This document shows, in pieces, positions 9,579 to 18,124 of a stretch of 64,000 nt of DNA. Source of the stretch: Paracoccus sigandri (GTDB lineage: Bacteria; Pseudomonadota; Alphaproteobacteria; Rhodobacterales; Rhodobacteraceae); contig NZ_QNRC01000008.1 of NCBI RefSeq assembly GCF_003709565.1, positions 62,001-126,000 of the forward strand. The letters run 5' to 3'. Below the pieces are notes generated by a model. That model made no database searches and was not told where the DNA came from. It was given only the letters and a program-made list of their open reading frames with translations. Position numbers and translations under genes: made by a program. How positions within the stretch are numbered: position 1 is the first letter of the stretch; each line of letters begins with the position of its first letter.

Positions 9579-11132
9579 ATGAAAGCGCTACTTCCCCGGC
9601 ATCTTCTGACCGTTTCGGCCATCGCCTTGACCCTGGGCCTTGGTCAGGCGGGCGCGCAGCAGGCCGGCCAGGACATCTCGCCCGAGGCCAGCCAGCAGGC
9701 ACAGGAGGCGGCGAACAACAACGAGCCGCTGTCCGCCAACCCGGATGCCACGGCCGGTCAGGTCATGCCCGGCAGCTTCGCCGACCTGGTCGAGCAGGTC
9801 GCCCCCGCTGTCGTGAACATCACCACCACCTCGGTCATCTCGCAGCCCACCGGCGGGCCGTCCTTCCCCGAGGGCAGCCCGTTTTCCGACCTGTTCCGCG
9901 ATTTCGGCTTTCCGGGGATGCCCGGACCCGGACCGGGCGGGCGCGGGATCCCGCCGCAACGCTCGAACGCGCTGGGATCGGGCTTCGTGATCTCGGCCGA
10001 TGGCTTCATCGTGACGAACAACCACGTGATCGACGGCGCCGACGAGATCGAGATCGAGTTCTATTCCGGCAAGCGCCTGCCCGCGACCGTGGTCGGCCGC
10101 GATCCGAACACCGATGTCGCGCTGCTGAAGGTCGACAGCGAGGATGCGCTGCCCTTCGTCAAGTTCGGCGATTCCGACAGCGCCCGCGTGGGCGACTGGG
10201 TGCTGGCGCTGGGGAACCCGCTGGGGCAGGGCTTCTCGGCCAGTTCCGGCATCGTCTCGGCCCGCAACCGGGAACTGTCGGGCACCTATGACGACTACCT
10301 GCAGACCGACGCGGCGATCAACCGCGGCAATTCCGGCGGCCCGCTGTTCAACCTCCAGGGCGAGGTGATCGGCGTGAACACCGCGATCCTGTCGCCCAAT
10401 GGCGGCTCGATCGGGATCGGCTTCTCGATGGCCTCGAACGTGGTCTCGACCGTCGTGCATCAGCTGCGCGAATTCGGCGAGACGCGGCGCGGCTGGCTGG
10501 GCGTCAAGATCCAGGACGTGACCCCCGACATGGCCGAGGCGCTGGGACTGGCCAGCGAGAAGGGCGCGATGGTCACCGACGTGCCCGACGGGCCGGCCAA
10601 GGATGCCGGAATGCGGGCCGGCGACGTCATCACCAGCTTCGACGGCGGCGAGGTCCAGGACACCCGCAGCTTGGTGCGCCGGGTGGCCGAGGCGCCCTCG
10701 GGCGAGGCGGTCGAGGTCGTGGTGATGCGCGACGGCAATCCCGAGGTGCTGAGCGTGACGCTGGGACGGCGCGAACTGGCCGAGGGCACCGGCGGCGAAG
10801 GCGGCGCGCCCGCGGAAGGCGGCGGCTCGTCCGACGTCCTGGGCATGACGCTGGCGCCGCTGACGCCCGAGCTTGCGATGGAGCTTGGCGTGTCGCGCGA
10901 CATGCGGGGCCTGGTCGTCAACGAGGTCGATCCCGCCAGCGCGGCCGCCGAGAAGGGCCTGGCCGCCGGCGACATCATCACCGAGGCGGGCCAGCAGCCG
11001 GTCACCACGGTCGCGGAACTGAACGCCCGCATCGACGAGGCACGCGAGGCCGGGCGCAAGTCGATGCTGGTGCTGATCCGCCGCGCCGGAGAGCCGCGCT
11101 TCGTCGCCCTGCCGGTCGCCGAGGAGGAATAG
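9579..11132 (+). CDS. degP: Periplasmic serine endoprotease, DegP/HtrA (Do) family
   Basis: A 517-residue secreted protease and chaperone for misfolded envelope proteins. A signal peptide (MKALLPRHLLTVSAIALTLGLGQAGAQQ) precedes a trypsin-like domain with catalytic His149 (NNHVIDG), Asp179 (NTDVALLKV) and Ser252 (RGNSGGPL). Two PDZ domains follow (about 300-385 and 410-505). The start at 9579 gives the signal peptide directly and has GATGAGGAC upstream; longer in-frame starts would bury it. Its place after hflKC groups three envelope quality-control genes. Confidence 0.94.
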   Translation: MKALLPRHLLTVSAIALTLGLGQAGAQQAGQDISPEASQQAQEAANNNEPLSANPDATAGQVMPGSFADLVEQVAPAVVNITTTSVISQPTGGPSFPEGSPFSDLFRDFGFPGMPGPGPGGRGIPPQRSNALGSGFVISADGFIVTNNHVIDGADEIEIEFYSGKRLPATVVGRDPNTDVALLKVDSEDALPFVKFGDSDSARVGDWVLALGNPLGQGFSASSGIVSARNRELSGTYDDYLQTDAAINRGNSGGPLFNLQGEVIGVNTAILSPNGGSIGIGFSMASNVVSTVVHQLREFGETRRGWLGVKIQDVTPDMAEALGLASEKGAMVTDVPDGPAKDAGMRAGDVITSFDGGEVQDTRSLVRRVAEAPSGEAVEVVVMRDGNPEVLSVTLGRRELAEGTGGEGGAPAEGGGSSDVLGMTLAPLTPELAMELGVSRDMRGLVVNEVDPASAAAEKGLAAGDIITEAGQQPVTTVAELNARIDEAREAGRKSMLVLIRRAGEPRFVALPVAEEE

Positions 11133-11558
<426 letters not shown>

Positions 11559-11855
11559 GGGGCGGGCGGAATCCTGCCACAGGGGCGCCGCGCCTGTCCT
11601 TCGGGCGGCCATGGATCGGATTGGATCGCGCCCACGGGTTTGCCCGGCGCCGATCCGGGCGCGCCGCGGTGATCGGGCCGGGCGCGGATTGCACGCTCTG
11701 CAGGGTTTTGATTGCTGCTGCAACGGTATCCGCCCGGCTGATTCTCGCCGTCGCGAATCGTTGATGGCGATCGGCGGAAAACCTTCCGGTTCAAATACAC
11801 CCCAGGATTGTATTCCAAATCATTCCGTAAATCGCTGGGTGCTGTAGGGCCACTT

Positions 11856-11875
11856 ACCTATCCGAAAAGTTAGGT
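11856..11875. promoter_or_regulatory. Lux-box-like palindrome upstream of the sugar transferase
   Basis: The 20-mer ACCTATCCGAAAAGTTAGGT fits the minimal lux-box pattern NNCT-N12-AGNN. Six of ten half-site positions are symmetric (ACCTA/TAGGT plus one inner pair). It shares 14 of 20 bases with the site at 30751-30770 upstream of the PKS. A TTTTAA at 11896-11901 is placed where a -10 would fall if a LuxR-type activator bound at about -42. Confidence 0.5.
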
Positions 11876-11878
11876 CCT

Positions 11879-11893
11879 TTAAAGCTTGTTTAA
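11879..11893. promoter_or_regulatory. CtrA-like binding site TTAA-N7-TTAA
   Basis: TTAA-AGCTTGT-TTAA matches the CtrA consensus exactly and begins 3 bp after the lux-box-like palindrome, where a -35 element would lie. The surrounding DNA is AT-rich, so chance is a real alternative. Confidence 0.4.
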
Positions 11894-12075
11894 AGTTTTA
11901 ACGATGGGCGGAAACGTGCCGAAATGCTAGTTTCCATCTCGTAAAGACGACTCTCCGTCCTTCGTCGAACAATGGTCATGGCGACTGCTTCTGGCAGGGG
12001 AGTCTTCGGGTCGGTTATGGCCCGGAGGCATGGGGAGGAGCCGACGGTATTGTAGGTTTGTTGATCGGGTGGGTT

Positions 12076-12765
12076 ATGATGAGTGCCGAAAATCAAGTTG
12101 TTACAACGGTTCCCACTCCTTCGGCGCAAACCGGCCCCTCGGTCGGACCGCGCAGGCCTAGTGTCTATCGTCGATTGTTCAAGCGCCCTCTGGATGTGCT
12201 TCTTGTTCTGTTCGGTATGCCCATTGTCGCTCCGGTTGTATTGATTCTCGCTTTGATTGTTTGGAGCGATGGTGGGCGCCCGTTCTATTCGCAGATGCGT
12301 GTCGGCCGGAATGGCAGGCAATATCGCATGTGGAAATTGCGCAGCATGGTCGTGGATGCCGATGCGCGCCTTTCTTCCTATCTCGCCTCGAACGAGGAGG
12401 CGCGGCAGGAATGGGAAACCACGCAGAAACTGCGCGCCGATCCCCGCATCACCCGCGTGGGCCGTTTCATCCGCCGCAGCTCGCTGGACGAACTGCCGCA
12501 GCTGTGGAACGTTTTGAAAGGCGAGATGAGCCTGATCGGCCCGCGTCCGATGATGCCCTGCCAGGAAGGCATGTATGAATGCGAGGCCTATTATCGCGTT
12601 CGCCCCGGCATCACCGGCTTCTGGCAGACGGCGGGGCGCAACGACACGTCCTTCGCCGACCGCGCCTGGTATGACGAGCGTTACGAGCGCGATCTGAGCT
12701 TCGTCAACGACGCCGCCATTCTGATCCGCACCGTCGGCGTCGTGCTGAAGGCGACCGGCCACTGA
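12076..12765 (+). CDS. Sugar transferase, ExoY/WbaP-type initiating enzyme
   Basis: A 229-residue enzyme (from the ATG at 12076; a second ATG follows at 12079) that transfers a sugar phosphate to undecaprenyl phosphate, the first step of exopolysaccharide or O-antigen repeat assembly. One N-terminal membrane hairpin (PLDVLLVLFGMPIVAPVVLILALIVW) precedes the catalytic domain with family motifs RVGRNGRQYRMWKLRSM, DPRITRVGRFIRRSSLDELPQLWNVLKGEMSLIGPRP and YRVRPGITGFWQ. Closest in layout to ExoY (galactose phosphate transferase). The first ~280 bp have markedly less GC-biased codons than the remainder. No polysaccharide genes adjoin it; the glycosyltransferases and flippase at 37-50 kb are candidate partners. 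Confidence 0.93.
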   Translation: MMSAENQVVTTVPTPSAQTGPSVGPRRPSVYRRLFKRPLDVLLVLFGMPIVAPVVLILALIVWSDGGRPFYSQMRVGRNGRQYRMWKLRSMVVDADARLSSYLASNEEARQEWETTQKLRADPRITRVGRFIRRSSLDELPQLWNVLKGEMSLIGPRPMMPCQEGMYECEAYYRVRPGITGFWQTAGRNDTSFADRAWYDERYERDLSFVNDAAILIRTVGVVLKATGH

Positions 12766-13080
12766 GGGCGCCCCCGGACGGGAAGGCAACCACCCCGCGC
12801 AGGCAATGCGCGGGGCGCTGCGTTTTGCGGGGGCGGCGCGCGGCGAAAGCGCCGGCATATCCTCCGCCTGCGGTCGCGCCGACGGCCGGCGGGCGGGGCT
12901 TTCGCGCCCGCGTGATTTCTGTGCGCCGCCCCGCGGAACATGGCCATTTTCGCGGCGCTTTCGGGGCCTTGCCGTATCCCCGACATGAAAGGTCGCAATC
13001 GGTGTTGCATTCGGCTTCGCACGACGCATAAGCTCGGCCTTGCGCTGAACAACGAACAGACAAAACAGGGAGAGCGCTGC
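12766..13080. other. Intergenic region before the ABC importer
   Basis: 315 bp. It starts with a terminator hairpin (listed). The rest is GC-rich; TTGCAT...CATAAG around 13004-13031 could be a weak promoter. I see no gene. Confidence 0.4.
12793..12826 (+). terminator. Terminator after the sugar transferase
   Basis: CCCCGCGC (12793-12800), 7-nt loop, GCGCGGGG (12808-12815): a perfect 8-bp stem, followed by CGCTGCGTTTT. The T run is delayed, so efficiency is uncertain. Confidence 0.6.
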
Positions 13081-14184
13081 TTGCTGGACGATCCTCACGG
13101 CGATGCCTTCGTGGTGTTTGACCGAGTACAGAAAAGTTATGACGGCCAGACACTTGTCGTCAAAGACCTGAATCTTTCCATCGGCAAGGGCGAGTTTCTG
13201 ACGATGCTCGGACCCTCCGGTTCCGGCAAGACCACCTGCCTGATGATGCTGGCGGGATTCGAGACCGCCACCCATGGCGAGATCCTGCTGGACCGCCGGC
13301 CGATCAACCAGGTGCCGCCGCACAAGCGCGGCATCGGCATGGTGTTCCAGAACTACGCGCTGTTTCCGCACATGACCGTGGGCGAGAATCTGTCCTTCCC
13401 GCTGGAAGTGCGCGGCATGGGCAAGGCCGAGCGCGAGGAGCGCATCAAGCGGGCGCTGGACATGGTGCAGATGGGCGCCTTCGCCAACCGCCGCCCGGCG
13501 CAGCTCTCGGGCGGCCAGCAGCAGCGGATCGCGCTGGCCCGCGCGCTGGTCTTCGACCCGAAGCTGGTCCTGATGGACGAGCCCCTGGGCGCCTTGGACA
13601 AGCAGCTGCGCGAGCACATGCAGTTCGAGATCAAGCACCTGCACGAACGGCTGGGGATCACCGTGGTCTATGTGACCCATGACCAGGGCGAGGCGCTGAC
13701 CATGTCGGACCGGGTCGCGGTCTTCAACGACGGCCGGATCCAGCAGCTTGCCCCGCCCGCCGACCTTTACGAGCGCCCCGAGAACAGCTTCGTGGCGCAG
13801 TTCATCGGCGAGAACAACAAGCTGCCCGGCACGCTGGAGGAGCTTTCGGGCGACCGCGCGCTGGTGCGGCTGGAGACGGGTGAGCTGATCGACGCGACGC
13901 CCGTGAACGTGACCGAGAAGGGCCAGCGGACGCTGGTCTCGATCCGCCCCGAGCGGGTCGAGTTCAAGCCCGCGATGATGCCCGAGAATGCGCATATGAT
14001 CGACGCGACGGTGGTCGAGATCATCTATATGGGCGACATCCTGCGGGCCCGGCTGCATGTTGCGGGCTCGGACGATTTCGTGATGAAGATGCGCAACACG
14101 CTGGGGCAGACCCCGCTGGAGCCCGGCCAGCAGATCAAGGTCGGATGGCATCCCGCCGATGCCAGGGCGCTGGAGCCGATCTGA
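13081..14184 (+). CDS. ABC transporter ATP-binding protein, PotA type
   Basis: A 367-residue ATPase energising the importer encoded downstream. It shows Walker A (GPSGSGKTT), Q loop (VFQNYALFPHM), signature (LSGGQQQ), Walker B (LVLMDEPLGALD), H loop (VYVTHD) and a C-terminal TOBE domain, as in polyamine/iron CUT1-like importers. The TTG at 13081 is chosen because AGGGAGAG lies 7-8 bp upstream and the protein then begins just before the ABC domain; an ATG at 12985 would add about 32 residues of unlikely sequence. Substrate is not proven; the PotABCD-like set suggests a polyamine or similar small cation. Confidence 0.88.
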   Translation: MLDDPHGDAFVVFDRVQKSYDGQTLVVKDLNLSIGKGEFLTMLGPSGSGKTTCLMMLAGFETATHGEILLDRRPINQVPPHKRGIGMVFQNYALFPHMTVGENLSFPLEVRGMGKAEREERIKRALDMVQMGAFANRRPAQLSGGQQQRIALARALVFDPKLVLMDEPLGALDKQLREHMQFEIKHLHERLGITVVYVTHDQGEALTMSDRVAVFNDGRIQQLAPPADLYERPENSFVAQFIGENNKLPGTLEELSGDRALVRLETGELIDATPVNVTEKGQRTLVSIRPERVEFKPAMMPENAHMIDATVVEIIYMGDILRARLHVAGSDDFVMKMRNTLGQTPLEPGQQIKVGWHPADARALEPI

Positions 14185-14497
14185 GCGAGAGGGAGGCAAG
14201 GCGCGTTGAGACCCAGGACCGTTCCCTGTGCCATTCCGGCGGCCCCGTCGCGGGATCGCGCGCGGGGCGCGGCGCCGGGGTGCCGGCCTTGCGGACGGGC
14301 ATGGAAATCGCGCCGCCTTGCGTTCATGATGATCTTCGCGCCGGCCCTGTCCGCGCGCCCGGCCACCGTCGCGCCGTCCGGGCGGCATGGTGGTCGTCCG
14401 GCCGGGCGGTGACGCCGTCCCGGCCGCGCCCGCGCCGGAACCGGCCGGGCCAAGAATGACGGCGAAACGCCGCGTGATCTTGCAGTTGGAGCATTCA
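14185..14497. other. Intergenic region between ATPase and first binding protein
   Basis: 313 bp, very GC-rich, with several short imperfect inverted repeats (around 14243-14290) but no clear terminator or promoter. Open frames crossing it have no recognisable content. Confidence 0.4.
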
Positions 14498-15571
14498 ATG
14501 AAGAAGACACTCGCCCTCTCGACCGCGCTCGGCCTTCTGGCCTCGCCGGTGCTTGCCGATGTGAACCTGCTGTCCTGGGGTGGCGCCTATGGCAACAGCC
14601 ATCTGGAAGCCTATGCCAAACCCTTCGAGGCCGAGACCGGCATCAAGGTGACGATGGCCGATGCGGACAACCCGGCCACGCCGATCAAGGCGATGGTCGA
14701 GGCGGGCAACGTCTCGGTCGACGTGGCCTCGGTCGAATATGCCGATGCCGTGCGGCTTTGCGACGAAGGGCTGCTGGAGGAGATCGACGCCTCGATCCTG
14801 GCCGACGCCCCCGACGGCACCCCCGCCGAGGAGGATTTCATCGACGGCGCCATCACCGAATGTTTCGTCGGCACCGACGTCTATTCGATGATCCTGGCCT
14901 ATGACGACAGCAAGTTCCCCGACGATGCCAAGCCCTCGACCCCCGCGGATTTCTTCGACACCGAAGGCTTCCCCGGCAAGCGCACGATGCGCAAGGGCGC
15001 CAAGTTCAACCTGGAATTCGCGCTGATGGCCGATGGCGTGCCCGCCGAAGAGGTCTATGACGCGCTGTCCACCCCCGAGGGCGTCGACCGCGCCTTCGCC
15101 AAGCTGGACACCATCAAGAACAACGTGATCTGGTGGGAGGCCGGCGCGCAGCCGCCGCAGCTTCTGGCCGATGGCGAAGTGACCATGGCCTATGCCTTCA
15201 ACGGCCGGATCTTCAACGCCGCCCATGGCGAGAACAAGCCGTTCAACATCGTCTGGGACGGCCAGATCTACGAGATGGAAGGCTGGGTGATCCCGAAGGG
15301 CGCGCCGAATGTCGACGATGCGCTGCAATTCATCACCTACACCACCTCGGCCGCGCCGCAGGCGCGCGCGGCCGAATTCATCAGCTACGGCCCGCCGCGC
15401 CGCTCGGCCGCGGCGATGGTGGGCAATATCGAGGGCAGCGACGTGCCCATGGGTCCCAGCCTGCCGACCTATGAAGAGAACATGACCAACGCCCTGGCCT
15501 CGAACCTCGACTTCTGGGTCGATCACGATGCCGAGCTGAACGAGCGTTTCAACAGCTGGCTTGCCAACTGA
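14498..15571 (+). CDS. ABC transporter substrate-binding protein, PotD-like (copy 1)
   Basis: A 357-residue periplasmic binding protein. The signal peptide is MKKTLALSTALGLLASPVLA, then DVNLLSWGGAYGNSHLEAYAKPFEAETGIKV, typical of polyamine-type solute-binding proteins. TTGGAG lies 7 bp before the ATG at 14498, which gives the signal peptide directly. It is clearly homologous over its whole length to the next gene (shared segments include SWGGAY, DNPATP.KA.VEA.NV, LCDEG.L.EID, DFIDGA, VWWEAGAQP.QLLADGEV, FW.DHDAEL.ERFNSWLA), so the two arose by duplication. Confidence 0.92.
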   Translation: MKKTLALSTALGLLASPVLADVNLLSWGGAYGNSHLEAYAKPFEAETGIKVTMADADNPATPIKAMVEAGNVSVDVASVEYADAVRLCDEGLLEEIDASILADAPDGTPAEEDFIDGAITECFVGTDVYSMILAYDDSKFPDDAKPSTPADFFDTEGFPGKRTMRKGAKFNLEFALMADGVPAEEVYDALSTPEGVDRAFAKLDTIKNNVIWWEAGAQPPQLLADGEVTMAYAFNGRIFNAAHGENKPFNIVWDGQIYEMEGWVIPKGAPNVDDALQFITYTTSAAPQARAAEFISYGPPRRSAAAMVGNIEGSDVPMGPSLPTYEENMTNALASNLDFWVDHDAELNERFNSWLAN

Positions 15572-15578
15572 GCCGGCC

Positions 15579-15604
15579 GGCGGGCGGGGGCGACCCCGCC
15601 CGCC
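15579..15604 (+). repeat. Intercistronic hairpin after binding protein 1
   Basis: GGCGGGCGGGG (15579-15589), GCGA loop, CCCCGCCCGCC (15594-15604): a perfect 11-bp GC stem, 8 bp after the stop, without a T tract. More likely an mRNA-stabilising or attenuating element than a full terminator. Confidence 0.7.
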
Positions 15605-15676
15605 ACCGTCCCGCAGCAGGCGGGACCAAGCAACAAGAACGGCCATCGCGCCGAACATGACAACGGGAGAATCGAC

Positions 15677-16762
15677 GTGAAATTCGTGAAGCAGACAATG
15701 GTCCTGTCCACGGCGCTGGGGGTTCTGGGAACCGCCGCCGCCGCGCAGGAGGTGAATGTCGTGTCGTGGGGCGGCGCCTACGAGATCAGCCAGGTCGAGG
15801 CCTATAACAAGCCCTTCACCGAGGCGACCGGCATCCGCGTGAACATGATCGCCGCCGACAACCCGGCCACGCCGCTGAAGGCGCAGGTCGAGGCGCGCAA
15901 TGTCACCGGCGACGTCTTCGACGTCGAGGTCTCCGACGCCATCCGGCTCTGCGACGAGGGCGCGCTGGTCGAGATCGACCCGGCGATCCTGCCGCCGGCC
16001 CCCGACGGCACCCCGGCGGTCGAGGATTTCATCGACGGCGCGCTGATGGATTGCGCGGTGGCCAACATCTTCTGGGGCACCGTCATCGCCTATGACACCA
16101 CCAAGTTCGAGGGCGAGGCGCCCTCGACGGCGGCGGATTTCTTCGACCTGGAGAAATTCCCCGGCAAGCGCGGCCTGCCCAAGAACCCCAAGCGCACGCT
16201 CTATCTGGCGCTGATCGCCGACGGGGTGCCCGCCGACGAGATCTATGACAAGCTGGGCTCCGAGGAAGGGGTGGCGCAGGCCTTCGCCAAGCTGGACACC
16301 ATCAAGCGCGACGTCGTCTGGTGGGAAGCCGGCGCCCAGCCGGTGCAGCTGCTGGCCGATGGCGAGGTGGTGATGGCCACCGGCTATAACGGCCGCTTCT
16401 TCGATGCGATCGTGGGCGAGGGCAAGCCCTTCGAGATCATCTGGGACGGGCAATACATGGACCTGGACATGTTCGTCATCCCGAAGGATTCGCCCAATCC
16501 CGAGGCGGCGATCGAATATCTGAAATTCGCCACCGACACGCAGCGGCTGGCCGACCAGGCGCGCTACATCGCCTATGGCCCGGCGCGCAAGTCCTCGGCC
16601 GCGCTGGTCGGGCTGTACCAGGACGGCGAGACCGAGATGGCGCCGCACATGCCCACCAATCCCGATTACCTGACCACCGCGGTCATGGACGATCCGGAAT
16701 TCTGGGCCGATCACGATGCCGAGCTGACCGAGCGCTTCAACAGCTGGCTGGCGGCGAACTGA
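15677..16762 (+). CDS. ABC transporter substrate-binding protein, PotD-like (copy 2)
   Basis: A 361-residue paralogue of the preceding binding protein. Signal peptide MKFVKQTMVLSTALGVLGTAAAA, then QEVNVVSWGGAYEISQVEAYNKPFTEATGIRV. The GTG at 15677 follows CGGGAGAATCGAC and gives the signal peptide at once. Differences from copy 1 fall through the ligand-binding half (for example NAKRTLYLALIADG-type region versus FNLEFALMADG), consistent with a shared transporter accepting two related substrates. That is inference. Confidence 0.92.
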   Translation: MKFVKQTMVLSTALGVLGTAAAAQEVNVVSWGGAYEISQVEAYNKPFTEATGIRVNMIAADNPATPLKAQVEARNVTGDVFDVEVSDAIRLCDEGALVEIDPAILPPAPDGTPAVEDFIDGALMDCAVANIFWGTVIAYDTTKFEGEAPSTAADFFDLEKFPGKRGLPKNPKRTLYLALIADGVPADEIYDKLGSEEGVAQAFAKLDTIKRDVVWWEAGAQPVQLLADGEVVMATGYNGRFFDAIVGEGKPFEIIWDGQYMDLDMFVIPKDSPNPEAAIEYLKFATDTQRLADQARYIAYGPARKSSAALVGLYQDGETEMAPHMPTNPDYLTTAVMDDPEFWADHDAELTERFNSWLAAN

Positions 16763-16770
16763 ACCGCTTC

Positions 16771-16797
16771 CGCCGCCCGTTCCGGTTTCGGGCGGCG
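16771..16797 (+). repeat. Intercistronic hairpin after binding protein 2
   Basis: CGCCGCCCG (16771-16779), 9-nt loop, CGGGCGGCG (16789-16797): a perfect 9-bp stem without a T run, between the binding-protein and permease genes. Confidence 0.65.
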
Positions 16798-16820
16798 GGA
16801 CTGACTTTCCGGGGGGCTTG

Positions 16821-18119
16821 ATGTCTGACGCACTCGATCCGCACGCTGCCGTTGCCACCACCGCCGGGGGGGTGGCGACCGGACGGCTGACCACCGCCGA
16901 TGGCCGGCCGCTGTCGCGGGCGCTGGCGCGCAGCCAGATGCGGGCGCGGCGGCGCGCCTTCCTTCTGGTGCTGCCGCTTCTGGCCTTCATCCTGATCACC
17001 TTCGTGGTGCCGATCGGGCAGATGTTGCAGCGGTCCTTCCACAATGACGGGTTTTCCCGGAACATGCCGCAGATCTCGGCCTGGTTCGCCGAGAACCCGC
17101 GCGGCACCGATCCCGACGAGGCCGCCTGGGCGGCGCTGGCCGCGGACCTGACCGCCGCGGCCGAGGCGCGCACCATCGGCGTGGTCGGCACGCGGATCAA
17201 TTACGACGTGCCGGGCACCCGGTCGCTGTTCACCGCCACCGGCCGCCAGGTCCGCGGCGGGATCGAGCCGCCCTTCCGCGAGGCGCTGCTGGAGATCAAC
17301 GAGGCCTGGTCCAGCCCGCGGCTGTGGAACGCCATGCGCGTCGCCTCCAGCCCCTATACGGTGAATTTCTACCTTGCCTCGATGGACCGCACGCGGGCCG
17401 AGGATGGCAGCATCCAGAAGGTGCCGCCGCAGCAGCAGGTCTATGGCATGCTGTTCATGCGCACCTTCTGGCTGTCGCTGCTGATCACCGGGCTGACCTT
17501 CCTGCTGGGCTTTCCGATCGCGCATCTGCTGGCCACGCTGCCGATGCGCAAGTCGAACCTTCTGATGATCCTGGTGCTCTTGCCCTTCTGGACATCGCTG
17601 CTGGTCAGGACCACAAGCTGGATGGTGCTGCTGCAGCAGCAGGGCGTCATCAACGACATCCTGGTCTGGATGGGCGTGATCGGTGGCAGCCAGCGGCTGC
17701 AGATGATCTACAACCAGACCGGCACGATCATCGCCATGACCCATATCCTGCTGCCCTTCATGATCCTGCCGCTCTATTCGGTGATGCGCACCATCAACCC
17801 GTCCTATGTGCGCGCCGCGCGCAGCCTGGGCGCGACCAGCTGGACGGCGTTCCGGCGGGTCTATTTCCCGCAGACCCTGCCGGGGCTGGGGGCCGGCGCG
17901 CTGCTGGTCTTCATCCTGGCCGTCGGCTATTACATCACGCCGGCGCTGGTCGGCGGGTCCTCGGGGCAGCTGATTTCCAACATGATCGCGATGCACATGA
18001 CCGACACGCTGAACTGGTCGATGGCCGCGGCGCTGGCCGCGCTGCTGCTGGCGGCGGTGCTGATCCTCTACTGGGTCTATGACCGCATGGTCGGCATCGA
18101 CAATCTGAAACTGGGGTAA
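16821..18119 (+). CDS. ABC transporter permease, PotB type
   Basis: A 432-residue inner-membrane permease. TM1 (about 50-72, FLLVLPLLAFILITFVVPIGQML) is followed by a periplasmic insertion of about 130 residues, longer than in E. coli PotB, then five further membrane helices from about 210 with the coupling motif (VRAARSLGATSWTAFRRVYFPQTLPGLGAGALLVFILAVGYYITPALVG). The ATG at 16821 follows GGGGGGCTTG. It is separated from the next permease gene by 5 bp. Confidence 0.92.
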   Translation: MSDALDPHAAVATTAGGVATGRLTTADGRPLSRALARSQMRARRRAFLLVLPLLAFILITFVVPIGQMLQRSFHNDGFSRNMPQISAWFAENPRGTDPDEAAWAALAADLTAAAEARTIGVVGTRINYDVPGTRSLFTATGRQVRGGIEPPFREALLEINEAWSSPRLWNAMRVASSPYTVNFYLASMDRTRAEDGSIQKVPPQQQVYGMLFMRTFWLSLLITGLTFLLGFPIAHLLATLPMRKSNLLMILVLLPFWTSLLVRTTSWMVLLQQQGVINDILVWMGVIGGSQRLQMIYNQTGTIIAMTHILLPFMILPLYSVMRTINPSYVRAARSLGATSWTAFRRVYFPQTLPGLGAGALLVFILAVGYYITPALVGGSSGQLISNMIAMHMTDTLNWSMAAALAALLLAAVLILYWVYDRMVGIDNLKLG

Positions 18120-18124
18120 CCGCC

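Larger units (their letters stand above)
11559..12075. other. Long AT-rich leader region before the sugar transferase
   Basis: About 517 bp without a supportable gene. The right part, from about 11740, is clearly lower in GC than the rest of the window. It holds a lux-box-like palindrome and a CtrA-like site (listed separately) and leaves an untranslated leader of roughly 170 bp. Short open frames here lack ribosome sites and family resemblance. Confidence 0.6.

Noticed and set aside
11611-11847. Possible small gene between the ferredoxin and sugar transferase
   Set aside because: Mixed codon style without a ribosome site or recognisable sequence; lies in the regulatory leader.
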